A stretch of DNA of 27,054 nt from Sergeia podlipaevii (GCA_030849805.1 JASANZ010001953.1:1-27054); one strand, 5' to 3'. Positions 18,201-27,054 are shown, counted from the first letter of the stretch. Made by a program: numbers and translations. Notes: generated from the letters alone by a model not told the origin.

Positions 18201-18281
18201 GTTGCCGCAGTTGCTACTCAAAAAGGAGAGAAAGAAGGTGCTCATGCAAATCTTAAGAAGGGTGCTGCGAAGCACAAATAA
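15258..18281 (+). CDS. Large protein with disordered N-terminus; possible TEDC1-like core
   Basis: A 1007-residue protein I cannot name with confidence. Residues 1 to about 310 are low complexity (Gln, Ser, Thr, Pro and Arg runs, then Gly/Asp-rich), probably disordered. A structured helical core follows. Residues 321-370 (SFIQLLRRFYAF and LWRVLYNASFF) and 460-502 (VVLRFMASTGYGRDVF, then SPHELLLALVWLTRHYQLI) recall the N-terminal domain of tubulin epsilon and delta complex protein 1 (TEDC1), where a LW-rich segment is followed by a GY motif and an ELLLAL-WL motif. This resemblance is from memory and is an inference. A later helical part (about 630-720) is rich in Arg, Leu and Glu, and the C-terminus is Lys-rich. 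If right, the protein would act at basal bodies/centrioles with delta- and epsilon-tubulin, both of which trypanosomatids have. Otherwise it is a conserved hypothetical. No signal peptide or membrane helix is visible. Confidence 0.85.
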   Translation: MTQRRDHYYLEQPFEGDSNDCSKGRAARSGATTAGVDATLLSQNTGTSRDAEGPLRHDRVQQLFNRYTTSIHKPLSLQQQQRQPLHAGSHGVASQGKVHQLDISMDRVSTLHSSGIGGGGGRRSRLNELPSLQLKLDLDAAPSTLVSTAAATSTSTTTPGDFVAAGTGQRPLQRQVDRQLTSQQQQHSRRSALSSAQSTSHPQPSPPSVAAATTAAVELQPQPERQRSRRQPPRSTTQVKEKQTVDISAPTTPPVSRLPSLPSRDAARWLQCLCGLVARVWAPLGLLSLSSSSAASTEDMGSIGDDAYDGGGGSGGGDDVESFIQLLRRFYAFQGGEPDDGAGGEEAKVVRNGLWRVLYNASFFCMNALDTQGGASRNAAAYKRVRGPEDDDDDDCTSRVCVPVPLSWRDGSATSGGDDSRVSAQQRSRSFSRGGRSNINNAECATSFCDMSPLHVLDWYVVLRFMASTGYGRDVFYTQTATQASPHELLLALVWLTRHYQLIAVAEYVELDRRYGFLLETRASDSPWRALCTSAPSPTPGECGSVQDGLERLLLSFPGAATWPPVSYDEVSTIAMRLSQIERIMGPDQAASGDGDRRFSFAEDDGDVEGGASPPRRSHGTTIARRIMALRRLITLSLNRLEHALKQRAEQAEILGVHSSLDAQLCQRRHHTLYERLVAGLEYVVHTEERVRSASECLAGAASLAGYAVRYWSDAQTIPEEELRLAREEDSRTWLARKQQEEGGEGSSSLTDCDLTAVHHSHDAGSGSGPSTTFLSSVLSKFRAVRTREHLRDLWATVLRRAQVGGGGGGRLVSAESEEFLRSPAAQAAQEAQVRTNIRYRYSLHAALAAELYVMKQRPACGSGGDLSTERLARRRTQPTARRHHARALRSLIPVTLTTAMATQQSGCCGVQYTDVGEPQPGSTTSARVEHDRLEAIRRKLASQPEVREGAMRRVGACEKALRDLSMIHGLRIVTMARKTTVAAVATQKGEKEGAHANLKKGAAKHK

Positions 18282-18840
18282 ATCTATATAGATAGATAGA
18301 GGGAGAGGAGAGGAGAGAGAGATGCCATAGATTGTAGCAAAACTGCTTGCCTATATATGTGAGATGGTTAGCGAGAAAGGAGAGCGACCATTGACCAAAA
18401 AGAAAAAAATGGGAAGAAAAAAAGCAAGACAAAGCAACAAAGAAAAATAGGAAGATATTGCGCAGTCTTCACTTTTATTTCTGTGGTGTCAAGAGTGGCT
18501 TCGTCCTAGTGAAGTTCATAAGGTGCCACACTTGCGCTTTTTTTTTTCAATCGTTTTTCTCCCTTTCTTCTTTCTCTCTCTTTTTCTTTTTGTGTGTTTG
18601 TTCATCTTTACTTATTAACGTGCAATATGCATGTGTGTTTCGTTAAGGAAAAACTATCAACAACAATAATAACAGTAGTAGCAACAGTAATTCCGCTATT
18701 GCGCCTTCAATATATATATATATATTAGAGTCTCGCTGCTATATACATTATTCAGTATACTCACATTTCTATACAGTTGTTCTTTCCCTGCCAGAAAGGA
18801 AAAGGTAAATAGGGCTTCTGCTGATTGCTGGTGCAACAAC
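18282..18840. other. Intergenic spacer before Rab21
   Basis: This 559-base spacer opens with GATA and GA-rich repeats (about 18287-18322). It then has an A-rich zone, a C/T tract (about 18537-18592), a TA repeat (about 18711-18725), and the Rab21 acceptor: a short C/T tract with AG at 18793-18794, leaving a 46-base leader without an upstream ATG. No gene is seen. Confidence 0.6.
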
Positions 18841-19677
18841 ATGCCTCCACCCTCGTCATCTCAGGTGTTCAAGGTTGTCCTGCTTGGTGAGGGTCGCGTG
18901 GGGAAGACTTCGCTCATCTCTCGCTACGTGCACGACACTTTTGATAGCAACGAGCAGAGCACAGTGCAGTCATGTATGTATTCGACAAAGACAGTTCCGA
19001 TTGACGAGAGCCTGCTCGCAGGCGCCAGCGGCAGCAGCGGTAGCAGGACTGTGCAGCTTGCGCTCTGGGACACCGCTGGCCAGGAGCGCTATCATGCGCT
19101 GGCGCCAATCTACTACCGCAACGCGGACGCCGCGATGCTTGTATATGATGTGTGCGACGCCGACTCCCTGCAGCGGGTGCGCACATGGGTGAAGGAGCTG
19201 CGCGCTGTCACCGGGGACCGCATCCAGCTCGTGCTATGCGGCAACAAGTGCGATCGCGCTGCCTCCGAGCAAGAGGTGAGCAGCACGGCTGGGATGGAAG
19301 TAGCGGCGGAGCTTGGTGCCTTGCACTACCATACAAGCGCGAAGACTGGCGAGAGTGTCGCTGCGGCGTTTAGCGCAGTGGCTACGCTGATTGTACGAGA
19401 GAGACTTCTTCAAGTGCAGTCTCAGCGTGGCAACGGTACTACTGGTAGGCGCGGGCTGCGAATACTGGATGAAGGAGATGCGGGTCTAGCTTCTGGTGAC
19501 CAAGGTGCCCGTGACAGGCAATTGCCAACCGATTCTGTTGACGACTATACTGCAGCAGTTATGATGCCCCCACGGAGGACTCACCGACGCACTGTGGCGC
19601 TTGATGATGACACTGCAGATAGCGCCAACCGACCACTCAACACACAGGGAGCTACTGCTGCAGGAGGTTGCTGCTAA
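18841..19677 (+). CDS. RAB21: Rab21-type small GTPase
   Basis: A 278-residue Rab GTPase that switches between GDP and GTP forms to control early endosomal traffic. The GTPase motifs are intact: P-loop GEGRVGKT (16-23), switch I Thr (41), WDTAGQER (76-83), NKCD (135-138) and TSAK (165-168). The sequences FKVVLLGEGRVGKTSLISRY, ERYHALAPIYYR, TWVKELR and LHYHTSAK are characteristic of Rab21 rather than Rab5. The C-terminus ends in GGCC, a dicysteine site for geranylgeranylation and membrane attachment. Two oddities: a Gly/Ser-rich insertion of some 8-12 residues (about 56-68) between switch I and switch II, and a long variable tail (about 90 residues against about 40-50 in typical Rabs). The ATG at 18841 lies 46 bases after the acceptor AG. 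Its role in endocytosis is inferred from the family. Confidence 0.93.
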   Translation: MPPPSSSQVFKVVLLGEGRVGKTSLISRYVHDTFDSNEQSTVQSCMYSTKTVPIDESLLAGASGSSGSRTVQLALWDTAGQERYHALAPIYYRNADAAMLVYDVCDADSLQRVRTWVKELRAVTGDRIQLVLCGNKCDRAASEQEVSSTAGMEVAAELGALHYHTSAKTGESVAAAFSAVATLIVRERLLQVQSQRGNGTTGRRGLRILDEGDAGLASGDQGARDRQLPTDSVDDYTAAVMMPPRRTHRRTVALDDDTADSANRPLNTQGATAAGGCC

Positions 19678-20358
19678 GGTCCTTCTTCATTCGATATTGG
19701 GGGATAGTTATCTTCTCTTTTTTTTTTGGGNGAGGTTTCCCGCCATGATGAAAAAAATAATAATAATGTGCGCTTATTTTTTATCCTTGAGGTTGCTTTT
19801 CTTGTTTCCATGGTGTATTATTTTTAAAATTAAATACTCACTTCTTTAATCTCTCCTTTTTTTTGTGTGTGTGTGTTTAACAACACTCTCCCCCTTTCTT
19901 AGTTCTAGTAGTAGAACTACATCCCGTTACGTCCTCAGTGTTTAGTTCCACTGCTCTCTCTCTGAGTAAGAAAATCAAAAAGAGCAATAGACTTCCCCCT
20001 TTTTTTTTTCTTACCAGAAAGCAGTGAGTACTTGCGGAACAGTGAACGTACGATTATTTTTCTTATTTTTTTTTTTTGTGTGTTTGTGTTTTATTTATTT
20101 ATTCATCTTGTTTGTGTGGGCCTAAGTGCTAGTAATTTAATCAGAAAGTAATAAGGAAGAAAGGAAATACAAATAGCAACTCTTTTTTTTTGGTACTAAT
20201 TGCTTTATTGCTATTATTATTATTATTGTTACAGGTAGGAGAGCCTATATCTTTTGTATTTACGTGTGCGACACTGAATAATACATCTTTTGAAGATCAG
20301 TTGTGCCACACACACAGCCTCAAAAATATATACACTCGGATACGCAAAGCCTGGATTC
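19678..20358. other. Intergenic spacer before NOT1, containing one ambiguous base
   Basis: This 681-base spacer has many T runs, a GT run near 19866-19876, and an undetermined base at 19731 within a T/G homopolymer zone. Near its right end are a T run (20182-20190), an ATT/TTA repeat (20212-20231) and an AG at 20235-20236, the likely trans-splice acceptor for NOT1, giving a leader of about 122 bases without an upstream ATG. No gene is seen. Confidence 0.65.
19731..19731. other. Ambiguous base (N)
   Basis: A single undetermined base following a T run and GGG. It points to low coverage or a homopolymer error in the assembly at this point. It is non-coding and affects no gene call. Confidence 0.95.
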
Positions 20359-23300
20359 ATGTTGCACGACCGCGTTGAGGATCTCAGCAGCACGCAGGGC
20401 TGCGCTATTCGCTACCTGCTATCAGCAGTGACCAAGAACACTTTGCAAACTACTCTTTCCACCCTAGAGCAGTTCTGCAATCGCTCCGCCGACTACAATC
20501 GTTTCATCATCCGATGCACGATTCAAGCTCTTCTGCAGAACCACAGCGAAGAGCAGGTGCAGATTGCATCGAAGCTGGTCTCTTCCGCGTTGGAGCGTTC
20601 TAACGGCTTGACACTTCTGTCGGCCGCTCTCCATGAGGCTCCCAGTTCGTTCAGCAAGGACGACTTGGTCTCCCTCATGACCAACGACCTGAAGCTCTCG
20701 CCGATGCAGCAGATGCAGTTTGCCATGGCGCTCGTTCTTGGCAGCACCGCGGAGGGAAAGACGGTCGCGCATGCCTTCCTGAAGGAGTTCAACATTCCTC
20801 AGGCTTCTCTCAAGGAGGATGACGGCGGTGTACGAGCTTCTGCGCTGCTAGCGCGGCAGCTGGAGCCTCTTCGTGGGCTTGACGCGCAGCTTGCCCCTGC
20901 AGGCGACACGGTGCTGCTTCCTCAGGGAGGAGGCGCCACTGCTGGTTGCCGCGTGAGTGTTGCCAGCGTGCTCAGGGAGCTTGGCACGGGCTGTGTGACC
21001 ACCCTCGCTGATTCTCGGGAGTTGCTCAGCATATTCCCACACAAGTTCACCGAGAAGGACGTGGCGGAGGTGCTGGGCTTTTTTGCCTCTGGTGGTACCT
21101 CTGTGAGCGACAGCACGCTGTATACGTCACTCCTGGCCGCTTCTGGCAAGGCAACCACGCGCAGCTTCAGCGGTAGCAGCATCGTGGTGAACGCGATGCC
21201 TCTGCTCGATGCGCTGCACGAGAGCAACAGCTTCGACTGGGATAGCATTATCCGTCAGCTTGACTGCGAGAGCCCTGATACATTCCGCATTAAGAATCTC
21301 TCCGTCATCTTTGATGCGTATCACAAGTTCAAGCCAGGGAGCGAGTACCCACCTATTGGACTGTTTCTCGGTCGCTGGGGGGACGTCAGCCGCCAGCGCA
21401 CCGCGCTCGAGTACATCATCAAGCAGCCTGATAAGGTGAACCGCAAGGCCCTCGGTGCCGAGGCACCGACGGAGCTGCTGCCCAAGATGAAGCCGACCAA
21501 CATTACTGCGGTGGAGATGGAGCTCTGGCGGTCCTTCACCTTTGTCGAGGCTGCTGTGCACGTCGCAAGCAGAGATAAGGACTTTAACGCTAACGTCTTT
21601 CGTCCCGCTGCAGAGAAGCTGCCACTGCTCTTTCTCTATACACTGCTGCTTGGCAACTACCAGTCGACGGTGAAGAACTACACCATGATCAAGCACCTAC
21701 TTGTCTCACACTGCCCACAACTCGACCTCATCGCCACTCACATCATCCCCGATGCTGAGAAGCGCAACCGCCTCGACGCCGTTATCAGCGTTCTTTCTGA
21801 TCTCACAGTTACCTGCCCAGCACGTACGGTGGAGGTGGTAGAGATGGTGCTCAAGTGCAAGTCCATTGTACGCCGCTTCCTTACGCAGAGCGGCAGCCCG
21901 CGTCTGGTGGTGGCGATTGCAATGTGCATGGACGAGGCTGGCGAGCCCAGTGAGAAGTGGTTGCAAAAGGCACTGGAAGGCAAGCTGCACTTCCGCCCCA
22001 GCGCCACACAGAACCGCTTTTCTGTTGCTATGAACATTGTGGAGGTGGCGGAGATGCTGCAGGAGAAGCAGGTGTACGTGGCTAGCGCTACCGCCGCGCT
22101 TAACACGCTCATCTCCTCGCCGGTGAAGGATATGCTGCAGAGCGTAATCGAGTGTGCGCGTGGCTTGCTCGCCTCTACCAATTCCCTCTTCCCCGAGGAT
22201 GTCGAGAATGAGGCCACAGAGTTCTTTAAGTGTATGTACAACGAGGGCAACACCGCTGCTGCAATCACGATGATTGAGCGCTTGCTGCAGCCCAACGCGT
22301 CGGCTCGCGAGAAGCAGCTTTACGCCTGTATAGTGAGCATTCTCTTCGACGAAAGCGCGGCTATTGCGTGCTACCCGCGCAAGGAGCTTCAGCTCTTTGC
22401 CGCTCTGTATGGTCAGATGATTTCCAAGGACTTGCTGCCACCGAACCAGCAGCAGCGGGCGTGGGGCCTGTTGCTGCCTGCGATTGCAAAGCCAAGCAAC
22501 TACGCGGTCGCTGAATACGGTGTCATCGCGCTTGAGCAGATTAAGCCACGACTGGCAGACTGGCCCCAGTATGGTCGCGCGCTGCGTCACATTAGGGACC
22601 TCGATTACCGTGTGCCTGGCATTATGGCAGCCATCAACCGCGGCATCAAGCAGGAGGAGGCCGTTAAGAACCCCAAGGACACCGGCGTGGAGAGCCCGAC
22701 GGCGGTGCAGCGTCAGGCTCTTCCTGCCATGGACCCCGCCATCGTGATGGCGCAGACGGCGAAGAAGGAGGAGCCTGGCGCGAAGCTGCACACGCACGAT
22801 ATCAGCGTGCTGCTCACCAACAGGAACGTCACCGCCCCGCCACGCGTGATTCAGGACCAGATCAACTTCCTTATCGGCAACACAGATATTAACAACATCG
22901 AAAATAACGCTCGCGAACTCTCAGATCTGCTTCGTCCAGAGTACTACGAGTACTTCGCCGACTACATTGTCGTCAAGCGTGCCGCTTTAGAACCCAACTA
23001 CCACACCATGTATATTGATCTTCTCGGTAGGCTGCACGCACAGCAACTCGATCAGGCCGTCCGTGTCGCGTCCATCTCCGCAGCAAAGCGACTGCTGACG
23101 TCAGATAAGATTCGTGATGATGCAAGCGAGCGTACACTACTGCGTAACTTGGGCTCCTGGCTCGGCAGCATTACCGTGGAGAAGAACATCCCCATTTTGT
23201 ACCGCGACCTCAGCATTCGCGAGCTGCTTGTGCAGGGTCTGCGCGAGAAGAAGCTCGTGCCTGTCGTGGCTTTCATTACTCGCATTATTACCTGCTGTGC

Positions 23301-26300
23301 CCGCTCTCGCTTCTTCTCGTGCCCCAACCCGTGGACGATGGCTCAGATGTGCCTGCTGTACGAAATGTATAACCTACCTCACCTGCGCATCACCCTTCGC
23401 TTCGAGGTGGAGCTCCTCTGCAAGGCTCTCGAGATCACTTTGCAGGATGTGGACATGTACGCCTGCATGCACCCGTCTCATGCCTCCACGCAGGTCAGCC
23501 TTGCTGAGGTGTACGCCGCGCTGGATATCAACGACAATCCTGACTTCCAGGTGGCGGAAGGAAAGAGCGGCCTGCCAGATCAGCCCATCGGTGCGGGACA
23601 GTCCGCTCATGCGAACAAACAGCCACAGATTCAGCAGCAGCTCATGGCACTCAGCGCAGGCCGCCCCCTGCAGGCGAGTGCAGAGCCTTTCCAGCCCAAG
23701 GACATGGCTGCGGTGAATGCAGCCGGCATGCACGCCACGCCGCCCTCCCTCGTGGGTCTTGGGGGAGCACCTGCCGTGGCCGACGGTATGCTTCTCGGTG
23801 GTGCGACAGGTGCTGCTGGTGGCGCAGGTAGTGCGATGCCAGCGAACGCGCCAGCGACGGATATGGACGGCATCATTGCTCGCTTTGACATGCCACGCCG
23901 ACCCCCAATTGCGATCACGCCAGACACTGTGTGCGTCTCTGACGAGGCAAAGATGCTCGTGATGGCGCAGTTCGATAGCTTCCGCCGTGCCCTTGCTGAA
24001 ACGCTGCGCAAGATTGTCGAGGACACCTACGCCAGCTACGTTGCTCGCCCGGTAGGCATCTCCGTGATAACTACCTGCAGCATCATTATTAAGGACTTTG
24101 CGCGCGACCCGACTGGGGAGGACATGATGCTGGCTGGGGAGGCCATGGCTCGCTCACTTGCCGCTAACTTGTGCTACGCCACAGTGCGCGAGGCCCTCCC
24201 TGAGAGCCTGCTCAAGGCGGCCAAGTCGGTTGCGGACTACTTTCTCGACCCTGCAGTCGACCCAGTGTCCAACGCGGTCCTCACGGAGTCCATCGCCAAG
24301 GGCAACCTTGACCTGTGCACTCGCACCCTCGAGTACTTGGCCGGCGAGGATGCCGCAAAGACGGCTCGGGCACGCCTCTACAATTGCGCTAGGGAGAAGG
24401 CGTATCTGACGGCCACCAAGACCCCCCTGTCGCTGCCACAGGATCAGATCGAGGTGGCTCAGCTGCTGGACGCGATGGGCCCTGTGCTGAAGCCTCCGGG
24501 CCGCGTGCCTTCCCCGCAGAAGGACACCTTCACAGACTTCTTCAACTCGATGCCTTCCATCCCTCCGTTCCTTCACGCACTGCGTCACACAGAAGAGGCT
24601 GTGTCCAAGTACTACGCTAGGGACGATTGCCAACCCCTCGACCTCTCCCGCAGACAGTTCAACGACCCCAATACCACTGAGGCGCACGAGGCTGTTCGCT
24701 CACGATTCATGGCTACCCTGGCGCACGTCACCAACGAGACTGCCTTCAACTTCTTGAGCCCGCTCTTCACGCGACTCATGAACCTCACCATCAACACCGA
24801 GCAGCTGATGAAGCAGACGAACACCTCCAAGACAGCTGCCGCCAAGACTTCCGGCACTCCCGTCGTTACCCCGCCCGCCACTCCCGCGGAGGCCGCAGCG
24901 CAGAAGACCATCCGCATGAACACCTTCTTGAACCAGATACTCCTCCGCTTGCTGCGCACGTGTGTGGAGAAGGGTGGAGAGCCCATCACCGAAGAGTTTA
25001 CCCGCATCTACCTCAAGAGCGACCACCGTTACTCCTACGCCCGCCTCACGCGTGACCTCATTCGTATCCGCATCATCAACTGCTCGACGCTCGACAAGGA
25101 CCTCGCCAAGACGCTTTCCAGCAACTCGCTCAACTGCGTGACGTACGCGGGTGAGATGATCGCCGCGGTGCTTATCAATGAGAAGCTCACCACCTCGCGC
25201 CAGCTGCACTGCACCCTCACCACACTTGAGGCCATTGCCTACTCGCGCCATGCGAACCGTGTTGCCAATCAGGGAGGCGCCGCCGCCGCCTCCGCCGCCG
25301 CTCCACCTGCAGCCACCTCCCCTGCACACGTTGTGACACCCCCACTCTCCAGCATGGTGGAACCGACGGTGACGAAGCTGGTGATGCGCACCACCCTTTT
25401 CCGTGACGAGGCGAAGGTGAAGCTCGTGCGTGACCTGCTTGACCAGTGGATCACACTGTGGTCCCGCAAGAGCCACCACCGCAGCGGCCAGGGCGAGGAC
25501 CGCAACCCCCCTGTCGATTTTGTGAAGATGCTTCAGCAGAACGGCATGCTTGAGACGGCCAACTTATACGACTTCCTCAGTCTCTGTATCCGTTTTTGTG
25601 TCGAGGACTACGCTGCCGCCTCCTTGCAGTTGGAGCGCGAGCACCCCGAGAATATTGCCAAGCCGAGCGTTGGCGCCAAGCCCGCCGCTCCGCCGCCGTA
25701 CCGCACTTCCTACTCTCTCTCCGCCTTTACCAAGTGCGATGGCTTCAATGATCTGGTGCTGCTTCTGCTTCGCTGTTGCTCTCTCCGCAGCGAGCAACAG
25801 CGTGAGCAGAGGGCCGAGACGACTTTGCTCAGGCGTGTGCTGGAGATGTTCGAGCGCGTCCTCATCAACCACCACGACTGCACGGCCGAGCAGCGTGCTA
25901 TCCCTGAGGCGAAGCCGCTTCCTGCAGACACCGCTTACATCCCAGTGTTCCAGCAGCAGCCCTACGTACGCCTGCTGAGCAATCTTCTTGTGATGGTGCA
26001 GCGCCAGGACTCGTCCCAGTACAAGGAGATGTCGACCGAAATCACGTCCACATTTGCGACGATCCTGCACAGGCTGCAGCCCATGGAGTGCCCTGCCTTT
26101 GCCTTTGGTTGGTTCGAGCTGGTTGCACACCGCATCTTCATCCCTCGCTGCATGCGCCACGAGAGCATGTGGGGCCAGTATACGGAGCTGCTCATGGATG
26201 CCATTCGCTTTGTGGAGTTCCTGACGCAGAACAACAGCATCTCGCCCAACGGCTTGGTGTTCTACAAGTCTCTCTTCAAGCTGCTGCTTATTCTCCTTCA

Positions 26301-27054
26301 CGACTACCCGCAGTACCTCATCGCCCAGCACTACCCCCTGTGCGATGCCATCCCCTCACAGTGCGTGCAGATGCTGAACACGGTGCTCTGTTCCTTCCCG
26401 CCTGAGCTGCGTCTGCCAGAACCTTTCCAGCACGTCGCCAGCGACCACCCCGACATGCTGAAGCCGCTCGACACACGCGTGCAAGTGGAGTGCATCAACG
26501 CAACGTTTGCAACGCACGAGAAGGAAGGCTTCAACGCCAAGGTGGTGCTCACGCGCTATCTCTCCAACGACGAGGAGGTGATCCCCGATCACGTCATGCG
26601 CTCTGTGCTTGACCGCCTGCGCGCCGCGAAGGGATGGGCTCTCATGAACGCCATCGTGCTGTACGTTGCAATAACTCACCTTAGCACGTACGGTGGAGAG
26701 AAGCTGCCGCCGAACCTCAACCGCTCCAACGCTTTCCGTCTTTACCGCTTTCTCTGTGCCAACTTCTCGACGAAGCACCGCTACCACTTTCTGTGCGCCT
26801 GCGCTCATCACCTGCGCTACCCCAATCTACAGACCAACTACTTCGCCAAGGTCATCTTCCACCTTTTCTTGCCTGACCAGTCCGTGGACCAGCACACGCA
26901 GGTGTGCATCCAGGAGCAGATTACACGCGTCGTCGCTGAGAAGACGGTTATTGTTCAGCCCCACCCGTGGGGAGCGCTCAACACGTTTGTTGAGTTGATG
27001 CGCAACCCCGAGTTCCACTTCTGGGAGAAGAGCTTTATTCACACCAACCACCTG
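20359..27054 (+). CDS. NOT1: CCR4-NOT complex scaffold subunit NOT1 (3' end beyond the window)
   Basis: The frame is open for all 2232 codons from the ATG at 20359 to the window edge. NOT1 is the scaffold of the CCR4-NOT deadenylase complex, which shortens mRNA poly(A) tails in the cytoplasm. The order of parts matches NOT1. Residues 1-600 are helical repeats. About 615-755 form the MIF4G domain that holds CAF1 (YPRKELQLFAALYG, PRLADWPQYG). About 820-1010 form a helical connector with the hallmark PNPWTM (989-994). A Gly/Ala/Met-rich linker spans about 1075-1175. The CAF40-binding module covers about 1195-1380 (ITTCSIIIKDFARDP). The C-terminal NOT1 superfamily homology domain includes AFGWFELVAHRIFIPRCM (from 1915), LLLILLHDYPQYLIAQHYPL (from 1975) and PWGALNTFVELMRNP (about 2203-2217). 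An Ala/Pro-rich run near residues 1640-1660 is an extra low-complexity insertion. Judged by the human protein, only a few tens of codons are missing. Trypanosomatids are reported to lack CCR4, so CAF1 would be the main deadenylase docked here. Confidence 0.96.
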   Translation, partial: MLHDRVEDLSSTQGCAIRYLLSAVTKNTLQTTLSTLEQFCNRSADYNRFIIRCTIQALLQNHSEEQVQIASKLVSSALERSNGLTLLSAALHEAPSSFSKDDLVSLMTNDLKLSPMQQMQFAMALVLGSTAEGKTVAHAFLKEFNIPQASLKEDDGGVRASALLARQLEPLRGLDAQLAPAGDTVLLPQGGGATAGCRVSVASVLRELGTGCVTTLADSRELLSIFPHKFTEKDVAEVLGFFASGGTSVSDSTLYTSLLAASGKATTRSFSGSSIVVNAMPLLDALHESNSFDWDSIIRQLDCESPDTFRIKNLSVIFDAYHKFKPGSEYPPIGLFLGRWGDVSRQRTALEYIIKQPDKVNRKALGAEAPTELLPKMKPTNITAVEMELWRSFTFVEAAVHVASRDKDFNANVFRPAAEKLPLLFLYTLLLGNYQSTVKNYTMIKHLLVSHCPQLDLIATHIIPDAEKRNRLDAVISVLSDLTVTCPARTVEVVEMVLKCKSIVRRFLTQSGSPRLVVAIAMCMDEAGEPSEKWLQKALEGKLHFRPSATQNRFSVAMNIVEVAEMLQEKQVYVASATAALNTLISSPVKDMLQSVIECARGLLASTNSLFPEDVENEATEFFKCMYNEGNTAAAITMIERLLQPNASAREKQLYACIVSILFDESAAIACYPRKELQLFAALYGQMISKDLLPPNQQQRAWGLLLPAIAKPSNYAVAEYGVIALEQIKPRLADWPQYGRALRHIRDLDYRVPGIMAAINRGIKQEEAVKNPKDTGVESPTAVQRQALPAMDPAIVMAQTAKKEEPGAKLHTHDISVLLTNRNVTAPPRVIQDQINFLIGNTDINNIENNARELSDLLRPEYYEYFADYIVVKRAALEPNYHTMYIDLLGRLHAQQLDQAVRVASISAAKRLLTSDKIRDDASERTLLRNLGSWLGSITVEKNIPILYRDLSIRELLVQGLREKKLVPVVAFITRIITCCARSRFFSCPNPWTMAQMCLLYEMYNLPHLRITLRFEVELLCKALEITLQDVDMYACMHPSHASTQVSLAEVYAALDINDNPDFQVAEGKSGLPDQPIGAGQSAHANKQPQIQQQLMALSAGRPLQASAEPFQPKDMAAVNAAGMHATPPSLVGLGGAPAVADGMLLGGATGAAGGAGSAMPANAPATDMDGIIARFDMPRRPPIAITPDTVCVSDEAKMLVMAQFDSFRRALAETLRKIVEDTYASYVARPVGISVITTCSIIIKDFARDPTGEDMMLAGEAMARSLAANLCYATVREALPESLLKAAKSVADYFLDPAVDPVSNAVLTESIAKGNLDLCTRTLEYLAGEDAAKTARARLYNCAREKAYLTATKTPLSLPQDQIEVAQLLDAMGPVLKPPGRVPSPQKDTFTDFFNSMPSIPPFLHALRHTEEAVSKYYARDDCQPLDLSRRQFNDPNTTEAHEAVRSRFMATLAHVTNETAFNFLSPLFTRLMNLTINTEQLMKQTNTSKTAAAKTSGTPVVTPPATPAEAAAQKTIRMNTFLNQILLRLLRTCVEKGGEPITEEFTRIYLKSDHRYSYARLTRDLIRIRIINCSTLDKDLAKTLSSNSLNCVTYAGEMIAAVLINEKLTTSRQLHCTLTTLEAIAYSRHANRVANQGGAAAASAAAPPAATSPAHVVTPPLSSMVEPTVTKLVMRTTLFRDEAKVKLVRDLLDQWITLWSRKSHHRSGQGEDRNPPVDFVKMLQQNGMLETANLYDFLSLCIRFCVEDYAAASLQLEREHPENIAKPSVGAKPAAPPPYRTSYSLSAFTKCDGFNDLVLLLLRCCSLRSEQQREQRAETTLLRRVLEMFERVLINHHDCTAEQRAIPEAKPLPADTAYIPVFQQQPYVRLLSNLLVMVQRQDSSQYKEMSTEITSTFATILHRLQPMECPAFAFGWFELVAHRIFIPRCMRHESMWGQYTELLMDAIRFVEFLTQNNSISPNGLVFYKSLFKLLLILLHDYPQYLIAQHYPLCDAIPSQCVQMLNTVLCSFPPELRLPEPFQHVASDHPDMLKPLDTRVQVECINATFATHEKEGFNAKVVLTRYLSNDEEVIPDHVMRSVLDRLRAAKGWALMNAIVLYVAITHLSTYGGEKLPPNLNRSNAFRLYRFLCANFSTKHRYHFLCACAHHLRYPNLQTNYFAKVIFHLFLPDQSVDQHTQVCIQEQITRVVAEKTVIVQPHPWGALNTFVELMRNPEFHFWEKSFIHTNHL

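Noticed and set aside
21706..22797. A 363-codon open frame on the minus strand
   Set aside because: It is antisense to the MIF4G region and the preceding repeats of NOT1. Long antisense frames are expected where the sense strand uses C/G-ending codons, and the translation shows no recognisable family.
24700..26331. Two further long minus-strand frames (259 and 255 codons)
   Set aside because: Both are shadows of the NOT1 C-terminal half; the sense frame has clear conserved motifs throughout.
1..27054. tRNA, rRNA, snoRNA, CRISPR or transposon features
   Set aside because: I looked for tRNA-like B-box and cloverleaf patterns, repeat-spacer arrays, reverse transcriptase or transposase motifs and terminal repeats, and saw none. 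A covariance-model search for snoRNAs would be needed to exclude small RNAs in the spacers.

Overview
The window looks like nuclear chromosomal DNA from a trypanosomatid (Kinetoplastea). The reasons are: every supported gene lies on the + strand; no gene shows an intron; most start codons sit just downstream of a long pyrimidine tract followed by AG, the arrangement of a spliced-leader trans-splicing acceptor; and the spacers are T-rich and full of short microsatellites. This is what one directional polycistronic gene cluster looks like. TAA, TAG and TGA all end genes here, so the nuclear code is standard. I cannot fix the genus from sequence alone.

Layout: (1) 1-5965 is a compact segment with an L/F-tRNA-protein transferase-like gene (227-1384), ribosomal protein eL36 (1800-2117), a Mic10-type MICOS subunit (2456-2782), mitochondrial ATP synthase subunit c (3096-3413) and a 717-residue protein of unknown function (3812-5965). 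(2) 6578-8002 encodes proteasome lid subunit Rpn5. (3) 8003-15257 is a sparse segment: a two-finger CCCH zinc-finger protein (9588-11084) lies between a 1.6 kb and a 4.2 kb spacer. The larger spacer holds strong acceptor-like tracts, a hairpin-forming sequence and at most a doubtful 74-codon ORF. (4) 15258-19677 holds a 1007-residue protein with a possible TEDC1-like core, and Rab21. (5) 20359 to the right edge is the CCR4-NOT scaffold NOT1, cut a few tens of codons before its expected end.

The genes do not form one pathway, as expected for trypanosomatid polycistrons where co-transcription does not imply shared function. Themes recur: mitochondrial inner membrane (Mic10, ATP synthase c), protein synthesis and turnover (eL36, Rpn5, the transferase-like protein) and post-transcriptional mRNA control (CCCH protein, NOT1). 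No mobile element, CRISPR array, rRNA or tRNA gene was recognised. Nothing amounts to a clear new system. The best leads are the transferase-like protein that appears to lack a conserved catalytic-region glutamate, the possible TEDC1 homologue, and the 4.2 kb spacer.
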